From Candidatus Hydrogenedentota bacterium (lineage in GTDB: Bacteria > Hydrogenedentota > Hydrogenedentia > Hydrogenedentales > CAITNO01), in contig JAKLHG010000146.1 of the NCBI GenBank assembly GCA_022710255.1, positions 1 to 8,368 on the forward strand: 8,368 nucleotides of DNA. Direction: 5' to 3'. The position numbers were made by a program, and so were the translations under genes. Below the pieces are notes generated by a model that was not told the DNA's origin, made no database searches, and saw only the letters and a list, made by a program, of their open reading frames with translations. Shown here one piece after another: positions 1 through 6,617 of the stretch; position 1 is the first letter of the stretch; each line of letters opens with the position of its first letter.

Positions 1-131
1 ACCCCCGTTTCGAGGGCCGTCAGCATCCGGTCGGTCCATACCGATGGTTCCGTCCACGCCCAGCGGGCGCGCACTTCTCCGCCTTGTTTAGTCAACTTTG
101 ACGTTGTCACTGACGACGGGGTTGATTCCAT
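1..131 (-). CDS. ltrA: Group II intron-encoded reverse transcriptase/maturase, N-terminal fragment
   Basis: Only the first 43 codons plus two bases are in the window. The multifunctional protein of group II introns acts as reverse transcriptase and splicing maturase for its host intron. The readable N-terminus contains RWAWTEPSVWTDRMLTALET and then G and a truncated V. This is the conserved lead-in of many bacterial intron-encoded proteins, which continues (outside) into a KGGKW-type segment and the RT domain. The start is ATG at 131-129: the codon before it is TAG, and AAGGA (143-139) sits 7 nt upstream. A GTG at 110 is a weaker alternative because it has no Shine-Dalgarno site. The family assignment is by recognition of this stretch. 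Whether the protein is intact is unknown. Confidence 0.8.
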   Translation of the reverse strand, partial: MESTPSSVTTSKLTKQGGEVRARWAWTEPSVWTDRMLTALETG

Positions 132-437
132 CTATACATCCTTTCCGAATCCATCTTCCTGTGCCCCTTCGCTCCACGCCCGTTACGGCGCTTCATCACT
201 ACTATGAGCACTCTGACTCCTGTCCGGGGCGGTTCTTCGGGCCTATGGCCATGAACGCCGCACCTAATCCCGAACAGGTCTCCTTGCTTCACATATCGTG
301 CCTTCCGTCCATTCTGTCACCAACCACGCCATGAACCCTGTACATCGCCTTAACTCCATACCCACAGCGTGTACAACGTGTTCCGGGCTTCGCCATTACC
401 TAGCAGGCTCGCCGGTTCATCACGCCGAATCGTGTTC

Positions 438-446
438 GTATGCCTA
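438..446 (-). other. Candidate exon-binding site 1 (EBS1) of the intron
   Basis: On the minus strand this reads TAGGCATAC, 133-141 nt from the intron start. It can pair with the last nine bases of the 5' exon (GTACGCCTA, 587-579) with a single A-C mismatch. Group II introns recognise their target through EBS-IBS pairing, so the match both explains target choice and supports the proposed 5' splice site. The secondary-structure context was not folded. Confidence 0.5.
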
Positions 447-579
447 CGGACTGGACGTTCGCCTTCCGTTGCTCTCCACCCCGCCTCACGGCGACGCAGT
501 TGCGGTCGGCTACAGGCCGGAGATGGTCTGCCTGAAGAAGACTTACACTTCTCTGGCATGATATGCTTGCAAGCGCACT

Positions 580-656
580 AGGCGTACCTTCCCAGGTGCG
601 CCAGGAAAATGCCTCTGGCCCTCGTGGTAAGATGGCGCACCTGGGAAGGTTCGCCT
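580..656. repeat. 24-bp near-perfect inverted repeat flush with the intron insertion site
   Basis: The left arm 580-603 and right arm 633-656 are reverse complements at 23 of 24 positions, the one mismatch being at 585/651. The loop is 29 nt (604-632). A smaller competing stem GCCAG/CTGGC (600-604 with 615-619) lies partly in the loop. No T-tract follows on either strand, so a classical terminator is unlikely. In the intron's orientation the hairpin ends one base before the intron's first nucleotide, and IBS1 lies in the 3' arm. Group IIC introns are known to insert directly behind hairpins (terminators or attC sites), and this arrangement looks similar. The arms do not carry the integron attC core consensus. 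Confidence 0.75.
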
Positions 657-911
657 ACTGGAGCGAAACTTCTTGTTTCACCTACGGCGATAGCCGTTTA
701 GTCCAACAAGGCTTACTCAGGAAAAGGACAGGATTCAGCGGCGGTTCTCGCCCGTCATTTCCTGATGTCCGCCGAACCTGACTGCCGGTCCGAAAACCAG
801 AGTCCCTTTTCGTAAGTCCCAATTACCGTTTATATGGTGTTTCCACGCCGTGGAACAGCCTGTGGATAACTTTCCTAAAATAGGGGAAAAATACACGCAT
901 GCTTTTTCCAA
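657..911. other. Non-coding stretch upstream of the intron; no gene recognised
   Basis: Only short open frames of about 60-70 codons exist on either strand, none with a convincing ribosome binding site or recognisable protein. In the intron's direction this is the 5' exon DNA. It holds GC-rich imperfect inverted segments, such as the area around 735-780. A perfect 7+1+7 palindrome TTCCACGcCGTGGAA occupies 841-855 and a DnaA-box-like site 861-869. It may be the remains of an older element or simply intergenic DNA. Confidence 0.4.
841..869. promoter_or_regulatory. Palindrome plus DnaA-box-like site
   Basis: TTCCACG-c-CGTGGAA (841-855) is a perfect inverted repeat with a one-base centre, the form of a dimeric repressor operator. 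Five bases later TGTGGATAA (861-869) is the reverse complement of TTATCCACA, a perfect match to the DnaA-box consensus TTWTNCACA. A single such 9-mer can occur by chance, so function is uncertain. Confidence 0.3.
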
Positions 912-940
912 GCACCTCAAAATCGCTTGAGGTGCCTTTT
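912..940 (+). terminator. Rho-independent terminator (plus strand)
   Basis: The stem GCACCTCAA (912-920) / TTGAGGTGC (927-935) has nine perfect pairs around a six-base loop AATCGC, followed by C and TTTT. On the minus strand the stem is followed by a purine-rich tail, so plus-strand function is favoured. No plus-strand gene ends just before it within the window. It may have served a gene now separated from it by the intron-containing region to the left. Confidence 0.55.
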
Positions 941-1022
941 AAATTATGATGTGAACCTGAACAATATCAACGAGTTATGCATTTTTTTGTCACGGAGGCC
1001 CCATTTTTATTGAATCTAGGCT

Positions 1023-1067
1023 TTCGCCGGAAATATCCCGGTGAATTTGTGGAAAACAAGTGGAAAA
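1023..1067. repeat. Hairpin and 11-nt-period direct repeats with DnaA-box-like site
   Basis: TTCGCCGG (1023-1030) and CCGGTGAA (1038-1045) form an eight-pair hairpin with one G-U. Directly after it GTGGAAAA occurs at 1049-1056 and again at 1060-1067, an 11-nt period that puts both on the same face of the helix. The first copy with its preceding T is TGTGGAAAA (1048-1056), which matches the DnaA-box consensus on the opposite strand. It could be a regulatory protein site upstream of the glpD fusion; no factor can be named. Confidence 0.3.
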
Positions 1068-1159
1068 GACCTGCCGGCGGGTACTACTACATATAGTTTC
1101 CTCAAGGTGTTTCGGGTGAGATGCACGGAGGGTTTACTGATGCGCTGACTACAGTTTTT

Positions 1160-1191
1160 TTGATTCACATGCATTAATTCTCTACTATTAT
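1160..1191 (+). promoter_or_regulatory. Likely sigma-70-type promoter for the glpD fusion
   Basis: Two overlapping readings exist. One is TTGATT (1160-1165) with TACTAT (1183-1188) at 17-nt spacing. The other is TTCACA (1164-1169) with TATTAT (1186-1191) at 16-nt spacing, each box 5/6 to consensus. Either would give a leader of about 60 nt before the start codon at 1259. The segment lies in the AT-rich part of the gap, as expected for a promoter. Confidence 0.45.
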
Positions 1192-1258
1192 ACCGCTTCC
1201 AGTTTCAAGTGATAGTGGCGACGCATGGGCTGGCATATGGAACAAGGAGGAGGCCAAA

Positions 1259-3853
1259 ATGCAACGTGATCTTGCGGCAATGGCTGCGAAGGAGCACGAC
1301 CTGTTAATTATCGGAGGCGGTATTGCCGGGATATGCATTGCCCGGGACGCGGTGCTTCGGGGCTTGTCGGTGGCACTGGTGGAGAAGTCCGATTTTGCCG
1401 GGGCGACCACCGCCGCTTCTTCCAAACTAATCCACGGCGGCCTGCGTTATCTGCAGAGCCTTGAACTGGGCCTGGTGCGGGAATCCCTGCGGGAACGCCG
1501 GGTATGGTCGCATATCGCGCCGCACATGGTGCATCCCCTGACGTTCCTGATGCCCTTATACGGAAAAGGCATCCGCAAACGGTTGACGCTGACGCTTGGG
1601 CTGACCGCCTATGACCTGCTCGCCTATGACCGTAACCGGTTGGATGACCCGGAAAAGTACATACCGTCGCACCGTTCCCTGAACCGGGCCGAAGCGCTCG
1701 CGCTGGAACCGGGTATTGAAAGCCCCACTCTTAGCGGGGGTATCATCTTTTATGATTATCAAATGCACTTCCCGGAACGGCTTGCCCTGGCGTGTCTTCG
1801 AAATGCGGTGGAAATGGGCGCGCAGGCGGCCAATTATCTGGAAGCGCGGGAGTTTGTGCAGGAAGATGGAGTAGTGGTGGGCGCCCGGGTACGCGATAAT
1901 TTGTCACATCAGCCCGAGTGTGTTCTGCGGGCGCGTCTCACTGTGAATGCGACCGGCCCATGGTCGGATATCCTTATGGATACCCTGCTGGGCAGCCGTG
2001 AACATAAACGGCTGATTCGTTCCAAAGGCATTCACATTCTGACGAAGTCCATCACGCGGGGCCATGCCGTGGCGGCATTGACCGACAAAGGGCATTTTTT
2101 CATTTTACCATGGCATGGTTATTCCCTGATAGGTACAACGGACACGGTGTATCGGGGCGACCCGGACGCGTTCAGGGTGACGGAAAAAGACATCAGTGAT
2201 TTTATAGACTCGATTAACGAAGCGTATCCCGGGGCGCATTTGCGGCGGGAGGACGTGCTGTATTTCTACGGAGGCCTTCGTCCCATTGTTGATCAGACTT
2301 CCAATGTACCCGGCGAAGAAACGGAAGAAAAAGATTCTTACCGCGCCAGCCGGGCGGCCGAGATTGTGGACCATGAAATCGAGAATGGGCTACCGGGTAT
2401 CATTACGGCTATTGGAGGAAAATGGACCACGGCACGCGCCCTTGCGGAACAGGTAGTCGATTTGGCGGCGGTCAAACTGGGCGCTGAGGCCGTGCCCTGC
2501 CGCAGCGGTGAAACCCCCGTGTATGGCGGTGATACGGGTATTTTCGCCGAGTTTCTTGCCCAGGCACGAGAGAAATTTCCCGCCTTCCCGCCGGATGTTG
2601 TAGAACATCTGGCCTATAATTATGGCGCCGGCATGGGCGAAGTGCTTCGTGTCGCCGAAGAACGTCCCGATCTTAGCGAGAGGATTTGTGAAGGGCTGCC
2701 GAACATCGCAGCGGAAATACCGCATGCGGTGCGGCACGAAATGGCGTTCTCCATGGAGGATATCCTGTTCCGCCGCACCGGCATTGGCGCTTACGGGGTT
2801 CCGGACCTTTCCGTGCTTGACCGTATCGGGGCCTTGGCCGGAGAGGAATTGGAATGGTCGCCCGAGGAAATCAAGGCACAGCGTGACCGCGTGCAAACGC
2901 GTTATCAACCTTCCTCACGGGCCCGTGCCGTGGTGAATCCCCGCTCTTCCGGCGGGAAAACCCGGGAGCGATGGCCCGCACTTTCCGGCAGGTTGGCCCG
3001 GGGCATCGGTCCTTTCGATACGGTGTATACCGACGGTCCCATGGCCGCGAAACGGTTGACCATGACCGCTCTAAAAGACGGCGTAGAACACATTATTGCC
3101 GTGGGCGGCGATGGCACGGTGAACGAAGTCGTGAACGGCTTCTTTGAGAAGGAACGCCCCATCAATCCGCACGCGTCACTCAGCATTATAACGAGCGGCA
3201 CGGGCGCGGATTTCCGGCGCACCTTCGGCACACCGGACGACCTGGATCGGCAGTTGTACCGGGTGGTAGACGGGGAAACCCATGCCATTGACGTGGGATT
3301 ACTTACCTATCGTGATGATTCCACAGCCGGCATGCGCAAACGCTATTTTGATAACGTGGCAAGTTTCGGCATGAGCGGCATGGCCGACAAGGTGGTAAAC
3401 CAGCTTACCTTCGCCAAAAAGTTCGGCGGCAAGTTCGCCTTTCAGTGGGGAACGCTGAAGGCGCTGTTGAGTTACAAGGGGCAACGGGTGCGCCTCCGGG
3501 TGGACGATACTTTTGATGAAATTTTGGATATCAACACGGTCGCCGTGTGTAACGGTTGTTATTTCGGAGGCGGCATGAAAATCGCCCCGGAAGCGAAACC
3601 TGATGACGGGCTCCTCGATATTATCGTGGTGCGTCATGCTTCCGTATTCCAGATTTTAAAAGGACTTCCCGGCCTGTATGCGGGCCGTCATCTCGAAAAC
3701 ACGAAATACGTCTTTATGCTGCGTGGCCGTAAGATAACGGCCGAACCCGTGCACGCCTCCGACGAAATCCTGCTGGATGTGGACGGCGAAGCGCCGGGCA
3801 GGTTGCCGGCTACTTTTGAAATTGTGCCGAGGGCGCTGCTGCTGAAATATTAG
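1259..3853 (+). CDS. glpD: Fusion protein: aerobic-type glycerol-3-phosphate dehydrogenase (GlpD) + diacylglycerol-kinase-like lipid kinase
   Basis: The gene encodes 864 residues with two complete enzymes. Residues about 13-549 are GlpD, which oxidises glycerol-3-phosphate to DHAP with FAD and passes electrons to quinone at the membrane. Visible are the FAD Rossmann motif GGGIAG (19-24), SSKLIHGGLRYL (54-65), GTTD (292-295), GGLRP (338-342, R341), GGKWTT (386-391) and the helical C-terminal domain (about 430-549). H59, R63, Y64, R341 and K388 align with E. coli GlpD H50, R54, Y55, R317 and K354 by motif. Residues about 553-864 are a YegS/DgkB-type lipid kinase: NPRSSGG (560-566), the nucleotide-binding GGDGTVNEV (616-624), a GTGADF segment, PDDGLLD and the C-terminal DGE (842-844). 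The linker is only a few residues. The start ATG has AAGGAGG (1244-1250) 8 nt upstream. The synthase gene follows about 100 nt later on the same strand. Separate genes are the norm, so the fusion is unusual. Domain identities are secure; the lipid substrate is unknown. Confidence 0.93.
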   Translation: MQRDLAAMAAKEHDLLIIGGGIAGICIARDAVLRGLSVALVEKSDFAGATTAASSKLIHGGLRYLQSLELGLVRESLRERRVWSHIAPHMVHPLTFLMPLYGKGIRKRLTLTLGLTAYDLLAYDRNRLDDPEKYIPSHRSLNRAEALALEPGIESPTLSGGIIFYDYQMHFPERLALACLRNAVEMGAQAANYLEAREFVQEDGVVVGARVRDNLSHQPECVLRARLTVNATGPWSDILMDTLLGSREHKRLIRSKGIHILTKSITRGHAVAALTDKGHFFILPWHGYSLIGTTDTVYRGDPDAFRVTEKDISDFIDSINEAYPGAHLRREDVLYFYGGLRPIVDQTSNVPGEETEEKDSYRASRAAEIVDHEIENGLPGIITAIGGKWTTARALAEQVVDLAAVKLGAEAVPCRSGETPVYGGDTGIFAEFLAQAREKFPAFPPDVVEHLAYNYGAGMGEVLRVAEERPDLSERICEGLPNIAAEIPHAVRHEMAFSMEDILFRRTGIGAYGVPDLSVLDRIGALAGEELEWSPEEIKAQRDRVQTRYQPSSRARAVVNPRSSGGKTRERWPALSGRLARGIGPFDTVYTDGPMAAKRLTMTALKDGVEHIIAVGGDGTVNEVVNGFFEKERPINPHASLSIITSGTGADFRRTFGTPDDLDRQLYRVVDGETHAIDVGLLTYRDDSTAGMRKRYFDNVASFGMSGMADKVVNQLTFAKKFGGKFAFQWGTLKALLSYKGQRVRLRVDDTFDEILDINTVAVCNGCYFGGGMKIAPEAKPDDGLLDIIVVRHASVFQILKGLPGLYAGRHLENTKYVFMLRGRKITAEPVHASDEILLDVDGEAPGRLPATFEIVPRALLLKY

Positions 3854-3957
3854 CGACCCCGGGCACGTGAGCTGTTCGTCACGGTGGATTGGTCCGATTT
3901 TGTTCGACAGTATGGGCCCTGCCGTAGAATCTACAACCCGTAATTGTGAAAGGCATC

Positions 3958-5589
3958 ATGGACAAGCAAAAGTTACGTTGGAACGGATGGGGGCTTTGTG
4001 ATGCCCCGGATACATTGGGTGACAAGGCGGAAGGCATTTGGGAATGGCTGGGCGCCTACACCGGGTTGGGCATGCTGCCCCATACCCCGGCCTGCGCTTT
4101 GGAGGACATCGTAATGCCGCCTGTGCGCCTGGTCCCGGAACAACTCCAGGCACTGGAAGAGATACTGCCCGGTCGCGTTAAAACGGATCGCTTCGAACGC
4201 GCTTATCACGCGCGGGGCCGCAGTTATCATGATATGCTTCATCTGCGCCGCGGCCGTCTCGAACACGCGCCGGACGCCGTTGTATACCCGCAAATTATTG
4301 AAGAAATCGAGGCCGTGGTCCGGTATGCGGACCGGAACGCGGTGGCGCTTGTCCCCTATGGCGGCGGATCCAGCGTCGTCGGCGGTGTCACTCCCCTGCT
4401 GCGTGAAGGCCAAGAGGCTGTGGTGACGGTGGACATGGCCCTGATGAACCGGATACTCAAGATTGACAAGCATACCATGACCGCCCGAATTGAGGCGGGT
4501 ATCTATGGGCCGGAACTGGAACGCTTGTTGCAGTCCGAGGGCGTAACGCTCGGCCATTACCCGCAGTCCTTCGAGTATTCCACACTGGGAGGGTGGATCG
4601 CGTCCCGCGGTGCGGGCCATCAGTCCAATAAATACGGCAAGGCCGAGGACTGGCTCGTTTCCGCGCGGATTGTCACGCCGCAGGGCATCTGGAACACGGA
4701 AGAGTTCCCCAAGTCCGCGGCGGGACCGCAGCTCCGTGATATGACGCCGGGCTCCGAGGGCGTTTTCGGCATTATCGCGGATGCCCGCGTACATATTCAT
4801 GAGGTTCCGGAAAAGAAGGAATACCGCGCTTATCTCTTCAATGACTTCGATTCGGGCGTAAAGGCCACGCGCCTGTTGCTGCAGCATGAGGTGCAGACAG
4901 CCATGGTGCGCCTGTCCGACGCCAATGAAACCTTTTTTTACAGCGTGATGCATGGCGGCGCCGAGGTGGCGGAAAACGGGCCTGTGGGGTTCTGCCTGAT
5001 GCTGGTCGGTTTTGAAGGCGCCGGGGATGAAGTCGCGCACCAGCGTTCCCGTGCCGAGGCCATTCTGTCCCAATGCGGCGGCGCCGATATGGGCGGCAGT
5101 ATGGGGCAACTCTGGTTGACCACTCGTTTCGATACCCCGTACCTGCGCGATCCGATGCTGGACCACGGGCTCGGGGTGGATACGGTGGAAACCGCAACGG
5201 ACTGGAACCGCCTGCCGGAGTTGCACGAGAACGTGAACACTGTCCTAGAAGAGGCGCTCCGCCGCCATAATCCCAATCCCGGGGCGAAAGGGCTGGCCAT
5301 GGCTCATGTGAGCCACAGTTACCGTAACGGGGCGAGTTTGTACTTCACCTTTGTTTTCCCGAGAACACCCGGGGCGTCGATCGAACAGTGGCTGGCCATA
5401 AAACAGGAGGTATCGGATGCCATCGTTGCGAACGGCGGCACCATTTCCCATCATCATGGCACGGGAACGGACCATCTGCCCTGGATGGCTCGTGAGAAGG
5501 GGCCCATTGGATATGGCATGTTGAAAGCCTTGAAAACTACCCTGGACCCGCAGGGCACCATGAATCCCGGAAAGTTGATTGAATCGTAG
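3958..5589 (+). CDS. agps: Alkyldihydroxyacetonephosphate synthase-like FAD-linked enzyme
   Basis: The product has 543 residues and resembles alkyl-DHAP synthase, the flavoenzyme that swaps the acyl chain of acyl-DHAP for a fatty alcohol and so forms the ether bond of ether lipids. It opens with LRWNGWG, a typical AGPS lead. It carries the RGRSYHDM segment (86-93) and a vanillyl-alcohol-oxidase-type FAD domain with PYGGGSS (133-139), SFEYSTLGGW (204-213) and TPGSEGVFG. The C-terminal domain has a SLYFTFVF segment and HHHG (498-501), the histidine cluster of the AGPS active site. It ends with an MLKALKTTLDPQGTMNPGKL tail of the FAD-oxidase superfamily. The start chosen is ATG 3958, with GAAAGG (3948-3953) just upstream. 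An in-frame GTG at 3946 lacks a ribosome site. The gap after the preceding gene holds no clear terminator and only a weak promoter-like TAGAAT (3925-3930), so co-transcription is likely. A related FAD-linked oxidase (glycolate or D-lactate type) is the alternative, but the start and histidine motifs favour AGPS. Confidence 0.88.
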   Translation: MDKQKLRWNGWGLCDAPDTLGDKAEGIWEWLGAYTGLGMLPHTPACALEDIVMPPVRLVPEQLQALEEILPGRVKTDRFERAYHARGRSYHDMLHLRRGRLEHAPDAVVYPQIIEEIEAVVRYADRNAVALVPYGGGSSVVGGVTPLLREGQEAVVTVDMALMNRILKIDKHTMTARIEAGIYGPELERLLQSEGVTLGHYPQSFEYSTLGGWIASRGAGHQSNKYGKAEDWLVSARIVTPQGIWNTEEFPKSAAGPQLRDMTPGSEGVFGIIADARVHIHEVPEKKEYRAYLFNDFDSGVKATRLLLQHEVQTAMVRLSDANETFFYSVMHGGAEVAENGPVGFCLMLVGFEGAGDEVAHQRSRAEAILSQCGGADMGGSMGQLWLTTRFDTPYLRDPMLDHGLGVDTVETATDWNRLPELHENVNTVLEEALRRHNPNPGAKGLAMAHVSHSYRNGASLYFTFVFPRTPGASIEQWLAIKQEVSDAIVANGGTISHHHGTGTDHLPWMAREKGPIGYGMLKALKTTLDPQGTMNPGKLIES

Positions 5590-5651
5590 TTATCCTGATC
5601 TTGTCAGGCCTATTTACTTCGCCATAAGAGAACCGAAATCCGGCCCTTCTT

Positions 5652-6617
5652 TTAGCCCACCGTTCTTTCTGTCCACTGGCCCCTGTCCAGAATCATCAGG
5701 CGGCGTTTCAGGCCATGGGCGCCCACTTCCATTTCAATAAGGTGAAAGTGCCGGTTCTCTGCCGCGATTCTGCCGCTCAGCGGCGCGCCGCCGCCCGCTG
5801 TCAGCGTATAGCGCACGCCGTCCAACACTTCCGTGGCATAGCCGTGAATATGGGCCATGAACACTTCATTCACCTGGTGGCGGCGCAGTAAGGCATGAAA
5901 CGCGTCGGCACCTCGTTTGAATCCGCGCCGCCGGGTATCTCCGGCAAAGGTCGCTTCAAAAAAGGCGGGGGGAATGTGGGTAAACACGAACTTGTATTCG
6001 TATTGCCGCTCCAATCGTTGTTCGAGGAATTCGAGGTCCCTTGCGGTCACACCTTTCGCGGCGCAGTTGTTGAATCCCACAAAAAGACACTCGTCATGGG
6101 CAAACGCGAATTTATCATCCCCATAAAGGGTTTTGAAAGCCCCATAATCACGCCGTGGGCCACGCTCATGGTTCCCGGGAACGCAAAACAACGGGATGGG
6201 ATTCAGGTGTTCTTCCAACAACCGCACATGGTTCCCCAGCAGTTCCGACGCTTTGCCTCCGCGTATGATGTCACCCGTATGAAAGGCCATGACCGGATCC
6301 AGCGTACGAGCCTGCCGGTAAAGCGCGGCTGCAACCGTAGTGTTGTTACGCGTGTCCCCCAGTACGATAAAACGCCAGGGACGAGGCCGGGGCGGTTCCG
6401 GAAGGGCTTGCTGCAGCAACTGAAAAGTATATCCCCGGCAGGTCTTCAGTTTCTTCATGCCGAAATGGTTTGTCACGATATGTTTCAATCGCAGAAGCAA
6501 AAGCAAGAGGACGGCACCAGCGAGGCACACCAATGCACTGAGGAGGTCCACCCGCCACGCCACGCCGCCCAACAGCAACAAGCCCAGGAGCAGAGCTAAT
6601 CGTTTCTTTTTGAACAT
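5652..6617 (-). CDS. Membrane-anchored calcineurin-like metallophosphoesterase
   Basis: The product has 321 residues. The N-terminus MFKKKR is followed by two closely spaced hydrophobic helices (about 7-21 and 25-42) separated by only RVD. They form a hairpin that by the positive-inside rule would leave the catalytic domain in the cytoplasm. The metal-binding blocks are in order: LGDTR (86-90), GD (115-116), GNHE (148-151), H214 in FTHIPP, and AHIHG (255-259). The first block has R where the classical D-x-H motif has H, as some subfamilies do. The start is ATG 6617. The open frame continues upstream to 6971, but that part covers the neighbour in another frame, lacks family resemblance and is rejected. 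The gene overlaps the end of the upstream membrane gene by 22 nt, suggesting coupled translation. The substrate is unknown; a lipid or nucleotide phosphoester is possible. It converges on the synthase gene with a 62-nt gap holding only a weak CCTGA/TCAGG hairpin (5594-5608). Confidence 0.82.
   Translation of the reverse strand: MFKKKRLALLLGLLLLGGVAWRVDLLSALVCLAGAVLLLLLLRLKHIVTNHFGMKKLKTCRGYTFQLLQQALPEPPRPRPWRFIVLGDTRNNTTVAAALYRQARTLDPVMAFHTGDIIRGGKASELLGNHVRLLEEHLNPIPLFCVPGNHERGPRRDYGAFKTLYGDDKFAFAHDECLFVGFNNCAAKGVTARDLEFLEQRLERQYEYKFVFTHIPPAFFEATFAGDTRRRGFKRGADAFHALLRRHQVNEVFMAHIHGYATEVLDGVRYTLTAGGGAPLSGRIAAENRHFHLIEMEVGAHGLKRRLMILDRGQWTERTVG

Larger units (their letters stand above)
1..578 (-). 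mobile_element. Group II intron, 5' half (runs off left edge)
   Basis: Read on the minus strand, the element starts GTGCGC at 578, matching the group II 5' consensus GUGYG. Then follows an early hairpin GAAGTGTAAGTCTTC (551-537), of the GUGAAAGUC type usual near the start of bacterial group II introns. About 447 nt of GC-rich, structure-prone RNA come next, and the intron-encoded reverse transcriptase begins at 131. A segment just upstream of that gene (about 220-160, with GGAGTCAGAG and CTCATAGTAGTGATGAAGC) is one I recognise as typical of such introns. The 5' boundary is supported by a candidate EBS1 at 446-438 (TAGGCATAC) that is complementary to the exon bases 587-579 (GTACGCCTA) at 8 of 9 positions. 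Domains V and VI, most of the reverse transcriptase and the 3' splice site lie outside the window, so activity and class cannot be judged. Confidence 0.82.

Noticed and set aside
107..292. 61-codon minus-strand frame just upstream of the intron reverse transcriptase
   Set aside because: It lies within the structured intron RNA, is rich in Arg/Gly as expected for non-coding GC-rich RNA, and runs past the well-placed start of the real protein in another frame.
580..656. Integron attC site or CRISPR repeat
   Set aside because: The arms lack the attC core consensus (GTTRRRY/RYYYAAC), and there is no series of regularly spaced repeats.
897..898. Alternative intron 5' end at GTGTA (minus strand, about 897)
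   Set aside because: It lacks the GUGYG consensus and EBS complementarity, and would make the 5' RNA part unusually long. GTGCG at 578 explains more.
735..920. 61-codon minus-strand frame (MRCLEKACVYF...)
   Set aside because: No convincing Shine-Dalgarno site or family. It crosses the palindrome and DnaA-box-like site and ends in GC-rich repeat-like DNA.
861..1056. Replication origin based on DnaA-box-like 9-mers
   Set aside because: Only two boxes almost 190 nt apart, with no AT-rich unwinding cluster and no dnaA/dnaN/gidA neighbour in the window.
2390..2908. 172-codon minus-strand open frame inside the glpD fusion
   Set aside because: It is antisense to a gene with clear family motifs and shows no recognisable protein.
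3973..5226. 417-codon open frame on the minus strand
   Set aside because: It lies antisense to the alkyl-DHAP synthase homologue. The frame is open because of GC-rich codon use; no family motif or ribosome site is seen.
5895..6599. 234-codon plus-strand open frame
   Set aside because: It is antisense to the metallophosphoesterase, whose metal-binding blocks are all on the minus strand.
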